From contig JAVBMC010000010.1 of assembly GCA_031552845.1 (NCBI GenBank), forward strand, positions 9,591-73,590: DNA of 64,000 nt, given 5' to 3'. Every line of letters starts with the position of its first letter. Within the stretch, counting starts at the first letter, position 1. Source of the DNA: JAVBMC01 sp031552845 (GTDB taxonomy: Bacteria > Verrucomicrobiota > Kiritimatiellia > RFP12 > DVOR01). This document shows, one piece after another, positions 49,985-57,640 of the stretch. The notes beneath the pieces were generated by a model. That model was not told the DNA's origin. It did no database searches and saw only the letters and a program-made list of their open reading frames with translations. Both the position numbers and the translations under genes were made by a program.

Positions 49985-50824
49985 GTGAAGAAATTAGTAT
50001 TAGGCATTTGGGCAGTCGCGGCATTATGCTTGCTGGCTTTGACGGGGAGCGAAACCTTGCGCGGGTTCGTCCGGGAAGCCGTCTATCCGTTTGAGAATAC
50101 TTGGCAGATGGTGAAGCGTCACGGCGTGTCGCGTCTGCGTGTTGCTTGGGAATCGGCCGGCGAAGCTGTCACGCGCGAATCGCTGGAGCAGGAGATTGCC
50201 CTGTTGCGGATTTCGGCCGAGCTGCAGGCCAGCATTTTGGAGGAGAACCGCCGCTTGCGGGAGGCGGTGGGTTTTGCGCAGAAGTCGATGAACAATCTGG
50301 TGCCTGCGCCGGTGCTGTCGCGTGGCGGAGCGTTGGGCGCGGCGCGGACGATCCGCATTGGCAAAGGCAGCGCGCATGGCTTGAAGCGCGGCAGCGTTGT
50401 GGTGGTGCCGGATGGTGTTGTGGGGCGGGTGGATGAAGTGTCGCTCCATACGGCGGATGTGTTGCTGATTACAAGTCCGGACTGCCGGGTGGCCGCCGAA
50501 GTTGCCGCGGTGGGCGATGGCGAACAGGAGGCGCCGCGCGTCCGCGGGATTGTGTTTGGCGAGGGCGGGCGGATGGCGGACGGACGGCTGTCGATGTTCT
50601 GGGCGGCGGATCCTTTGCGCGTGAAATATTTGAAGCGTGACGCGGTCATTGCGCCGCGCACGGAGGTGTTTACATCGGGCTTGGGCGGGGTGTTTCCGGC
50701 GGGTTTGCGGTTGGGGTGGGTGTTGGAAAGTTTTGTCGGCTCGTCCGAGTTGTATCGGGAGGCCACGTTGCTGCCGGCTGTTGACTTCCAATCGCTGGAG
50801 GTCGTCTTTGTCCTTGGCGATTGA
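49985..50824 (+). CDS. mreC: Rod shape-determining protein MreC
   Basis: This 279-residue elongasome protein has an N-terminal membrane segment (LVLGIWAVAALCLLALTG), a coiled coil (ESLEQEIALLRISAELQASI) and the periplasmic double beta-barrel with RTIRIGKGSAHGLKRGSVVV and a GVVGRVDEV segment. MreC links cytoplasmic MreB to PBP2 and MreD. The start is GTG 49985. mreD follows after 18 bases and PBP2 overlaps mreD. mreB is not in the window. Confidence 0.92.
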   Translation: MKKLVLGIWAVAALCLLALTGSETLRGFVREAVYPFENTWQMVKRHGVSRLRVAWESAGEAVTRESLEQEIALLRISAELQASILEENRRLREAVGFAQKSMNNLVPAPVLSRGGALGAARTIRIGKGSAHGLKRGSVVVVPDGVVGRVDEVSLHTADVLLITSPDCRVAAEVAAVGDGEQEAPRVRGIVFGEGGRMADGRLSMFWAADPLRVKYLKRDAVIAPRTEVFTSGLGGVFPAGLRLGWVLESFVGSSELYREATLLPAVDFQSLEVVFVLGD

Positions 50825-50842
50825 TGCCCGGAAGCGCATGAC

Positions 50843-51379
50843 ATGTTTGCCGCATTCAAAATCATCTCATTCATTTTAGCCATGCTGGCGGCGGGGGCGG
50901 CGCAGAATATTTGCGCGTTCAACTGCGCAGAGGCTGTTCCGGTGCATGTGCCGTTCCTGCTTGCGCTGACGGCCTACACCGCGTTGACGCGTCCGGCGGC
51001 GCCGGCGATGGCGATGATTCTGGGCGTGGGGCTGCTGACCGATGTACTGGCCGGATTGCCGATGATGTGTACGCTGAGTTTTAATCTGATAATCTGGCTG
51101 GGATTGGTGATTCTCAAACATTCGACCGCGCATTCGCTGGCAACCATCTGCGGCGGGCTGGCAATCTGTGCGGTGCTGGCGCCGTTGCAGACGGTGTGGG
51201 TTTATTTTTGGCTGGAGGATCTGTCGGGGTGGCTGACGTGGCCGCGCTTGGGGTGCTCGGCGCTGGCGGGGATTTTGGCAGGGGCGGTTGTGTTCACCGC
51301 CGGAGTGTTGTGCGACCCTCTCAATAAAAAGCGCGAGCCGCAGATTGCAAGGAGTGACGATGTCTTCATCGACGCCTAA
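50843..51379 (+). CDS. mreD: Rod shape-determining protein MreD
   Basis: This is a very hydrophobic 178-residue protein with about five membrane segments, including IISFILAMLAAGAAQNICAF, LTDVLAGLPMMCTLSFNLI and AGILAGAVVFTAGVLCDPLN. The sequence family is weakly conserved. The call rests on topology plus its position between mreC and the PBP2 gene. It overlaps the PBP2 start by 20 bases. Confidence 0.8.
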   Translation: MFAAFKIISFILAMLAAGAAQNICAFNCAEAVPVHVPFLLALTAYTALTRPAAPAMAMILGVGLLTDVLAGLPMMCTLSFNLIIWLGLVILKHSTAHSLATICGGLAICAVLAPLQTVWVYFWLEDLSGWLTWPRLGCSALAGILAGAVVFTAGVLCDPLNKKREPQIARSDDVFIDA

Positions 51380-53177
51380 AACAATCCCGATGTGGCGGTT
51401 GCTGGTGCCGGCGGTAATCTTCGTGCTGGGGGTGGGGCTGATTCTGCACCGCTTGTGGCAAGTACAGGTTGAAGAGGGTTTTAACTTTGCGCGCGACCTG
51501 GATCGGCAGAGTATCCGCCGCGTGCAGATTCCCGGACAACGCGGTCAGATTGTCGATCGCAATGGATTGACGCTGGCCGACTGCCGTCCGAGTTATTGCA
51601 TCGTGCTTTATGCCGAGGAGCTGCGCCGCCCGGGACGGTGGTCCAACACCGTCAACGCCGTCGAGGCGCAAGTGCAGAACCTTTCGCGCGAGCTGGGTCT
51701 GCCGGTTAATGTGACGCGCAAGCAGATTTCCGACCATATCTACCGCAGCTTGCCCATGCCGCTCTTTTTATGGCGGGACGTGAACGAGACGGTGCAAGCG
51801 GAGATCTCCGAAAAGCTCGACCGCTACACCGGTGTTGATTTGTTTGTCATGCCGGAGCGGGAGTATCCTTACGGTTCAACCGCCGCGCAGGTGCTGGGTT
51901 ACATCGGGCGCGGCGAACCGAAAAAGCGCGATGATGAGAAGTGGCATTTCAGTCTGCCGGAGATGGAAGGCCGCACGGGGCTTGAGGGTTACTACAACAC
52001 TTTGCTGACGGGGCAGACGGGCGTGAACTTGATTCGTGTCGATGCACGCGGTTATCGGCACGACACTTGGCAAGGGCGGGCAGCGGCTCCCGGGCACACG
52101 CTGCATACGACGCTGGATATTCATTTGCAGCAGGCGCTTGAGAAAACATTTGGCAGCAAGCGCGGGGCGGGCGTGGTGCTCAATCCGAAGAATGGCGAAG
52201 TGCTTGCGATGGCATCGATGCCGACGTATGACAATAGCAAGATGGTTCCTGCGCCTTCTACGGAGTTTTGGCAGGAGCTGTTGAACGACCCTGCACATCC
52301 GTTGTTGAACCGTGCCATCCAAGGACGCTATCCCCCCGGCAGTACATTCAAACCATTTACTGCACTGGCCGGCCTCAATTCCGGCATCAGCACCAATTGG
52401 GAGCATTACTGTTCCGGCGTGTTCACGCTGGGCACGATGCGTCTGCGGTGCTGGAATACTTACGGGCATCACGAGATTTCCATGCACAACGCTTTGGCGC
52501 AATCATGCAACAGTTACTTCTGTCAGCTCGTTCAAGAGTGCGGTTATCCGGCGTTGGTGAAGATCGCGCAGTCCGCCGGCATCGGCCGTAAGACGGGCAT
52601 TGATTTGCCATCCGAAAATGCGGGCTTGCTGCCGACACCGGAGTGGAAGAAGAAAGAGCAAGGCGAAGGTTGGCGTTCCGGTGATTCCAGCCAGGTGGCA
52701 ATCGGGCAAGGTTTGCTGTTGACCACGCCGCTGCAAATGGCGGTGGCGACTGCCGCGATTGCTAATGGCGGCGCGATTGTCAGGCCGCATTTGATTAAGG
52801 GTAATCCCGCGCTGGATGAGCCGTTGGATTTGACGGGCTGGGATACGAACGATGTGGCCTTCGTCACTGCCGGCATGCGCGATGTGGTGGAAGGCGGCAC
52901 GGGGCGGCGTTTGAAGATCGAGGGCCTTTCAATCGCTGCGAAGACGGGCAGCGCAGAATATGACCGTGGGGGCGTCCGCCGTAAATATACATGGATGACG
53001 GCCTTCGCGCCAATCGATAATCCGCAGATTGCGATTGCGATTGTGGTGGAAGACGGCGAGTCCGGCGGCTTGACTGTCGCGCCGATGATGCGGCAAGTGC
53101 TGCTGGCTTACTTCGGCGAAAGTGCGATCTCCGCCGAAGAGCCGGTTGTCGAGAACGGTTCTCAACTCAGTGACTAA
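51360..53177 (+). CDS. mrdA: Penicillin-binding protein 2, elongasome transpeptidase
   Basis: This class B PBP of about 605 residues crosslinks side-wall peptidoglycan. It has one membrane anchor (LLVPAVIFVLGVGLILHRLW), the PBP dimer domain (RGQIVDRNGLTLAD) and the transpeptidase domain with STFK (active Ser328, Lys331), SCN (382-384) and KTG (528-530). Start ATG 51360 has AAGGAG nine bases upstream. It completes mreC-mreD-mrdA. rodA is not seen. The gene ends 4 bases inside the convergent pheS. Confidence 0.95.
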   Translation: MSSSTPKTIPMWRLLVPAVIFVLGVGLILHRLWQVQVEEGFNFARDLDRQSIRRVQIPGQRGQIVDRNGLTLADCRPSYCIVLYAEELRRPGRWSNTVNAVEAQVQNLSRELGLPVNVTRKQISDHIYRSLPMPLFLWRDVNETVQAEISEKLDRYTGVDLFVMPEREYPYGSTAAQVLGYIGRGEPKKRDDEKWHFSLPEMEGRTGLEGYYNTLLTGQTGVNLIRVDARGYRHDTWQGRAAAPGHTLHTTLDIHLQQALEKTFGSKRGAGVVLNPKNGEVLAMASMPTYDNSKMVPAPSTEFWQELLNDPAHPLLNRAIQGRYPPGSTFKPFTALAGLNSGISTNWEHYCSGVFTLGTMRLRCWNTYGHHEISMHNALAQSCNSYFCQLVQECGYPALVKIAQSAGIGRKTGIDLPSENAGLLPTPEWKKKEQGEGWRSGDSSQVAIGQGLLLTTPLQMAVATAAIANGGAIVRPHLIKGNPALDEPLDLTGWDTNDVAFVTAGMRDVVEGGTGRRLKIEGLSIAAKTGSAEYDRGGVRRKYTWMTAFAPIDNPQIAIAIVVEDGESGGLTVAPMMRQVLLAYFGESAISAEEPVVENGSQLSD

Positions 53178-54202
53178 CAGCTGAAGCCGCTCGCGCCGAG
53201 CTGGGAGAGGATGCGCGTGTCGTTCTCATACAGCCACCGGATATCCGGAATGCCGTACTTGATCATCGCGATACGCTCAACGCCCATGCCGAACGCATAG
53301 CCATATACATCCGGCGGGTAACCAACGAACTTGTAGACATTCGGGTCGACCATGCCTGCGCCGAGGATTTCAATCCAGCCGCTCTGCTTGCATACGCGAC
53401 AACCCTTCCCGTCGCACACGTGGCAGGTGAAATCCACCTCGACGCTCGGCTCGGTGAAGGGGAAGAAGTGCGGACGGAAGCGCACGTTGGTCTTTTCGCC
53501 CATCATCTCTTTGGCGAAGTAGGCCAGCGTTGATTTCAGGTCGGCGAGCGACACCGGTTTGGTATCGACGTAGAGGCCTTCGATCTGATGGAAGTTCGCG
53601 CTGTGCGTGGCGTCGGTCGTGTCGCGGCGGTAACAACGGCCGGGGTTGATCACGCGCACCGGCGGTTTGTTCTCCAGCATGGTGCGGATCTGCACCGGCG
53701 AAGTCTGTGTGCGCAACAGCAGGTCGTCCGTCAGCCAGAAGGTGTCGGACGGATCCATCGACGGATGGTGCGCGGGCGTGTTGAGCGCCGTGAAATTGTT
53801 GAAGCGCGTTTCGATGTCCGGGCCGTCGGCCACGGTGAAGCCGATACGGGCGAAAATGGCGGAGACTTCTTCAATCACGCGCGAGACGGGGTGCATGGCG
53901 CCGATGCTCGGCCAATAGCCCGGGCGGGTGAAGTCGAACTTCTCTTTGGGTTCGGCGGATGCGCCGACAGCTTGCTTGCCGGTGAGGGCGTCTTCGAGCT
54001 CTTTGCGCCAGGCTTGGAGAGCTTGGCCGAATGCGGGGCGCTCTTCCGCCGGGACATCCTTCATTTGTTTCACAAGCGCGGGGATCAGCCCGTTGCGTCC
54101 CACATAACGGATGCGCACGTCTTCAAGGGCTTCCGCGGTGGCGGCTTGCGCGAGTGCGGCAAGGGAGGCTTCTTTTTGGCTGGCGAGTTCGGTCAAAGTC
54201 AT
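53174..54202 (-). CDS. pheS: Phenylalanyl-tRNA synthetase alpha subunit PheS
   Basis: This 342-residue class II synthetase subunit has an N-terminal coiled-coil tRNA-binding arm, then RYVGRNGLI, the PRxRVxxP-type core near YWPSIGAMHPVSRVIEEVSA, motif 2 region THSANFHQIEGL and motif 3 region GMGVERIAMIKYGIPDIR. A CHVCDGKGCRVCKQSGW segment is the cysteine-bearing loop seen in many PheS. Start ATG 54202 fits the family. The order rpmI-rplT-pheS is conserved in bacteria, but pheT does not follow here, because the convergent PBP2 gene ends at the pheS stop. Confidence 0.95.
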   Translation of the reverse strand: MTLTELASQKEASLAALAQAATAEALEDVRIRYVGRNGLIPALVKQMKDVPAEERPAFGQALQAWRKELEDALTGKQAVGASAEPKEKFDFTRPGYWPSIGAMHPVSRVIEEVSAIFARIGFTVADGPDIETRFNNFTALNTPAHHPSMDPSDTFWLTDDLLLRTQTSPVQIRTMLENKPPVRVINPGRCYRRDTTDATHSANFHQIEGLYVDTKPVSLADLKSTLAYFAKEMMGEKTNVRFRPHFFPFTEPSVEVDFTCHVCDGKGCRVCKQSGWIEILGAGMVDPNVYKFVGYPPDVYGYAFGMGVERIAMIKYGIPDIRWLYENDTRILSQLGASGFSC

Positions 54203-54284
54203 GGCAGCAATCCTAGAAAAAAACAAAGGCCTTCAAAATCCCGAGAGACTTCAAAGACCTTCAGTGATGCATTCAGCGTCCGTA

Positions 54285-54641
54285 TTACGCGAGCGCCGCT
54301 TTAGCTTTCTCCATCAGCGACTTGAAGCCTTCGGCATCGTGAATCGCGATTTCCGAGAGCATCTTGCGGTTGATTTCGATATTCGCCTTGGTCAGCCCCT
54401 CGATAAAGCGGCTGTAGGTCATCCCGTTAGCACGGACAGCCGCGTTCACGCGGGCAATCCACAAGCGGCGATATTCGCGCTTCTTCTGCTTGCGGTGGAC
54501 GGTTGCCAAACGCTGGGCGCGGTCGACAGCCTCCGTAGCCAAGCGGAACTGCTTGCTGCGGGCGCCGTAAAAACCTTTGGCGAGCTCCAGGCGCCGCTGA
54601 CGGCGGGCCCGTGAAGCCGGTGCATTTGTGGCTCTAGGCAT
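54285..54641 (-). CDS. rplT: Ribosomal protein bL20
   Basis: This 118-residue protein has the N-terminal basic extension typical of L20 (RATNAPASRARRQRRLELAK, GFYGARSKQFRLATEAV) followed by the helical globular part (RLWIARVNAAVRANGMTYS). It binds 23S rRNA early in 50S assembly and in many bacteria represses its own operon. The gene lies 17 bases after rpmI and 82 bases before pheS. Confidence 0.97.
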   Translation of the reverse strand: MPRATNAPASRARRQRRLELAKGFYGARSKQFRLATEAVDRAQRLATVHRKQKKREYRRLWIARVNAAVRANGMTYSRFIEGLTKANIEINRKMLSEIAIHDAEGFKSLMEKAKAALA

Positions 54642-54658
54642 GGTTCAAATCTCCTTAA

Positions 54659-54856
54659 TTAATTACCCTGCAACATACGGACGACCATCTTCTGGCTGCC
54701 CTCGTACACATTCGTTAACCCACGGAGATTGCGTTTACGTCCGCGCGGCTTGTACCCATTCAAGTGGGACTTGCCGGCCTGCGAACGCATTGCCTTACCC
54801 GTGGCCGACGTTTTAAACCGCTTCGTCGCGGCTTTCTTGGTCTTCATTTTAGGCAT
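54659..54856 (-). CDS. rpmI: Ribosomal protein bL35
   Basis: This 65-residue basic protein begins MPKMKTKKAATKRFKTSATG and contains SHLNGYKPRGRKRNLRGL, diagnostic for L35. It is the first gene of the rpmI-rplT-pheS transcript. infC, which often precedes rpmI, is absent, and the gene has its own promoter and a leader of about 135 nt. Confidence 0.97.
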   Translation of the reverse strand: MPKMKTKKAATKRFKTSATGKAMRSQAGKSHLNGYKPRGRKRNLRGLTNVYEGSQKMVVRMLQGN

Positions 54857-55020
54857 GATAACTACCCTTAATTTACTTAGACGCGAGCGTCTAATCGTTA
54901 AGGCGCACCCACCGGACGGCAGTCAGCCGAAAGCCGTTTAAGCAGGAACACCGGACCTGTAAAGCTTCCGCCAAGAGGCGAAAACAGGCCGAATCATACC
55001 ACAACCCCGTCAAAAGTCCA
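54857..55020 (-). promoter_or_regulatory. Promoter and leader of the rpmI-rplT-pheS operon
   Basis: On the minus strand TGGACT (55015-55020), 16 bases, TATGAT (54993-54998). The leader of about 135 nt contains GCCTCTTGGCGGAAGC and GACTGCCGTCCGGTGGGTGC segments able to form hairpins. L20-type autogenous control commonly acts on such leaders. I could not identify a specific L20 mimic by eye. Confidence 0.5.
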
Positions 55021-55048
55021 GCCAAAAGCACCCTAAAACGGCCGAAAT

Positions 55049-56668
55049 CTACCTGCCCGGCAGGCTCGAAGGCGTTGCTTTCATGCGCTCAATAATCGCC
55101 TGCAACGGCTCCTGCACAAACGCCCGCTCCGCCGCCCGCAGGTGCGGCAAGGTCAAACGAGGGCTCTCCATCTTGACCCCCTCATAGTCAATTATATCTA
55201 TATCAATCGTCCGCGGCTGCATCGGCGGATGCGGGCTTGGCCGTCCCAACGCCGTCTCAATCCCCTGACACGCCTCCAACAGCTCCAACGGCGGCAAAAC
55301 CGTCTCAAACAGCACCACCGTATTCAAAAACTGCTCGCCCTGCATCCCCACCGGCTCCGACTCCACCACCGGTCCCTCCTGCAGCACCGTTCCAAATGCC
55401 CCCAACCGCTCAATCGCCTGCCGGATGTTTTCCGCCCGATCGCCCAAATTACTCCCCAACGCCAAGAAAACCTTCGCCACCTTTACTAACTCCCGCCGCT
55501 TGTGCCCCAAAGCCTTAAACCGCAGCGGCAGATACTGCTCCGTCCAACCATGCGCAATTCCCGTCTGCGCATCCACCCCTTCAATCAAACACTCCACCGA
55601 CCGCAACTCAAACAACTTCGCAAATGCCCGCCGCTTCTCATCCCCCAAATCCCGCACCGCCCTCGCCCGCGACCGCCGCGTTGTCACCGCCACGCTCTCC
55701 GGCAATTCCGCCGCCGGCGTCCCTGGTCGCTCGCTATACGGAAACACATGCACATTGCTAAACGGATAATCCCGCACCAACTGCAACGACTCCTCAAAAT
55801 CCCCCTCGCGCTCCCCCGGGAATCCCGTAATCACATCACACCCCAACGCCACATCCGGCACCAGCTTCACAATCCGATCCAGCCGTCTCCGTAGCTCTCC
55901 CGCCGAATACCGCCGCCCCATCGCCTTCAAAACCCTATCCGACCCGCTCTGCACCGGCAAATGCAAAAACCTGCACAACTTCCGCTCGCGCGCCATCAGC
56001 TCCGCAATCTCCACCTCGCACGACCCCGGCTCCACCGACCCCAACCGCACCCGGCCAATCCTCTCCACTCCACACAGCACCTCCGCCAGCTTCGGCAACC
56101 CCTCAGCAAACAGCGACAAATTACACCCCGTCACCACAATCTCACGAAACCCCCGCGCCACCAACGCCCTCGCCTCATCTAAAACCTGCGCCAACGGTTT
56201 ACTCCACGGCGCCCCCCGCCGATGCGGCACAATACAATACGCGCAGAAAAAATCACACCCATCCTGCACCTTCAAAAACGCCCGTGCAGACTCCAGCCGC
56301 CCCGCCACATCCGTCGCAGTAGCAGCATCCGCCGCCACCCCGCAAAACTCCAAAATCCGCTCCCCCAGCCGTTCCTTCTCCTCCTGCGGCACCAGCAAAT
56401 TCACCACCCCCGCCAAAACCTCACCCTGCGGCGCCATACATCCCGCTAACACAACCTTCGCGCTCCGGTTACACAACCGGACCCGCCGCACGAACTTAAT
56501 ACACTCCGACTCCGCCGGCAGCGTCACCATGCACGAATTCACCACCACCACATCCGCCAGCTCCGCATTCGGCGCCACAGTCCAACCCGCTGCAGCCAAC
56601 ACCGCCGCAGCGCGCGCCGACTCCGCCTGATTCAACCGACACCCAAACGTCTGAAAAAAGAACCGCAT
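55049..56668 (-). CDS. Fusion of MtaB-type tRNA methylthiotransferase and FolK (HPPK)
   Basis: This is a 539-residue fusion. Residues 1-390 or so are a radical-SAM methylthiotransferase with UPF0004 cysteines C10, C46 and C77, the SAM cluster C138-x3-C142-x2-C145 (GCDFFCAYC), and a shortened C-terminal region. It most resembles MtaB, which makes ms2t6A37 in tRNA. Residues about 398-539 are 6-hydroxymethyl-7,8-dihydropterin pyrophosphokinase: VFLALGSNLGDRAENIR, GEQFLNTVV, and PRTIDIDIIDYEG with D489 and D491. HPPK makes the folate precursor. Both domains look intact and no stop separates them. The start is MRFFFQTFGC at 56668; an upstream ATG (56683) is less likely. Confidence 0.88.
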   Translation of the reverse strand: MRFFFQTFGCRLNQAESARAAAVLAAAGWTVAPNAELADVVVVNSCMVTLPAESECIKFVRRVRLCNRSAKVVLAGCMAPQGEVLAGVVNLLVPQEEKERLGERILEFCGVAADAATATDVAGRLESARAFLKVQDGCDFFCAYCIVPHRRGAPWSKPLAQVLDEARALVARGFREIVVTGCNLSLFAEGLPKLAEVLCGVERIGRVRLGSVEPGSCEVEIAELMARERKLCRFLHLPVQSGSDRVLKAMGRRYSAGELRRRLDRIVKLVPDVALGCDVITGFPGEREGDFEESLQLVRDYPFSNVHVFPYSERPGTPAAELPESVAVTTRRSRARAVRDLGDEKRRAFAKLFELRSVECLIEGVDAQTGIAHGWTEQYLPLRFKALGHKRRELVKVAKVFLALGSNLGDRAENIRQAIERLGAFGTVLQEGPVVESEPVGMQGEQFLNTVVLFETVLPPLELLEACQGIETALGRPSPHPPMQPRTIDIDIIDYEGVKMESPRLTLPHLRAAERAFVQEPLQAIIERMKATPSSLPGR

Positions 56669-56696
56669 GACGTGAATATACAAATAGATTCAACAA

Positions 56697-56725
56697 ATAA
56701 AAAAGCCGCGCAACACACGCGGCTT
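56697..56725 (-). terminator. Terminator after tRNA-Glu
   Basis: On the minus strand AAGCCGCG pairs with CGCGGCTT (8 bp, loop of 7), followed by TTTTATTTG. It lies 11 bases past the tRNA end and separates it from the MtaB-FolK gene. Confidence 0.88.
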
Positions 56726-56735
56726 CAAAAGAAAG

Positions 56736-56810
56736 TGGCGCGCCTACGGAGAATCGAACTCCGGTTCCAAGGATGAAAACCTTGTGTCCTGACCGTTAGA
56801 CGATAGGCGC
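56736..56810 (-). tRNA. tRNA-Glu, anticodon TTC
   Basis: The minus strand begins GCGCCTATCGTCTAACGGTC and ends TAGGCGC-G-CCA with the CCA encoded. The acceptor is 7 bp, the anticodon stem CAAGG/CCTTG holds the loop TTTTCAT (anticodon TTC), and the T arm is CCGGAGTTCGATTCTCCG-like. The total is 75 nt with CCA. Confidence 0.96.
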
Positions 56811-56821
56811 ATGAGGCGCAT

Positions 56822-56850
56822 ACTTTATCAAACCCCCCCGCCCGACGCAA
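56822..56850 (-). promoter_or_regulatory. Promoter of tRNA-Glu
   Basis: On the minus strand TTGCGT (56845-56850), 17 bases including a G-run, TAAAGT (56822-56827), 11 bases before the mature tRNA 5' end. Confidence 0.5.
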
Positions 56851-56973
56851 GCACAAACAATCTCCTCAAACAACAAAATCACCGCCGCAATGCCCCCTAA
56901 TGCATACGCCCCTTGACCCCGCCAACCCAATAAAGCACCATCCCGCGCGTTCCTCTCAAGAGGAGGAATAACT

Positions 56974-57543
56974 ATGTCAGAACGATGTCCCTGGGCCAAG
57001 GGAGAGCTTGAAATTGCCTATCACGATAACGAGTGGGGTCGGCCCCTGCATGATGACCGAAAACTATTTGAACTGCTCGTGCTCGAGAGCATGCAAGCCG
57101 GACTCAGCTGGGCAACGATTCTCGCCAAACGTGATACCATGCGCCTTGCATTTGACCACTACGACGCCAAAACAATCATCAAGTATAACGACGCCAAAAT
57201 CAACACCCTTCTTCAGAACCCCGGCATCATCCGCAACAGGGCCAAGCTAAACGCCCTAGTCGCCAATGCCGCCGCCTACTTAAAAATCAAGCACGAGTAC
57301 GGAACATTTGACCGCTACATCTGGTCGTTCGTCAATGACGTGCCCATCATCAACACCTATCACGACCCTACGCAAATCCCCGCGAAGACCGACCTCTCAG
57401 ATACAATGAGCAAACAGCTCAAAGCCAAAGGCTTCAAATTCATGGGCAGCACAACCTGCTATGCCTTCATGCAAGCCGCCGGACTCGTCAACGACCACAT
57501 GACCTGGTGTCGCCGCTGGAAAACCTGCCAGCAGAAAACATAA
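56974..57543 (+). CDS. tag: DNA-3-methyladenine glycosylase I
   Basis: This 189-residue base-excision enzyme removes N3-methyladenine. It has the Tag signature CPWAKGELEIAYHDNEWGRP, LFELLVLESMQAGLSWATIL, NPGIIRNRAKL and the zinc-ligand end CYAFMQAAGLVNDHMTWCRRW (His and two Cys plus the N-terminal Cys5). ATG 56974 follows GAGGAGGAATAACT. It is a lone plus-strand gene between tRNA-Glu and a minus-strand surface-protein group. Confidence 0.96.
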   Translation: MSERCPWAKGELEIAYHDNEWGRPLHDDRKLFELLVLESMQAGLSWATILAKRDTMRLAFDHYDAKTIIKYNDAKINTLLQNPGIIRNRAKLNALVANAAAYLKIKHEYGTFDRYIWSFVNDVPIINTYHDPTQIPAKTDLSDTMSKQLKAKGFKFMGSTTCYAFMQAAGLVNDHMTWCRRWKTCQQKT

Positions 57544-57613
57544 CACCTCTACTTCGCCACCGCCGCATGGCGCACCACATTCGTAATCTTCTCATACGAG
57601 TTGAAATGTCTCC
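57544..57613 (-). pseudogene. 3' remnant of an LRR surface-protein gene
   Basis: About 70 bases (CACCTCTACTTCGCCACCGC through CTCATACGAG and ATGTCTCCT) are nearly identical to the 3' end of the LRR gene at 59279-59351, in the same orientation. It encodes the conserved C-terminus (YEKITNVVRHA, with one changed residue) and nothing more. It directly abuts the tag stop, while the glycosyltransferase-like gene lies between it and the intact LRR gene. Confidence 0.8.
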
Positions 57614-57640
57614 TTTAGTTTGAAGATGTTGGCTCAGGAA

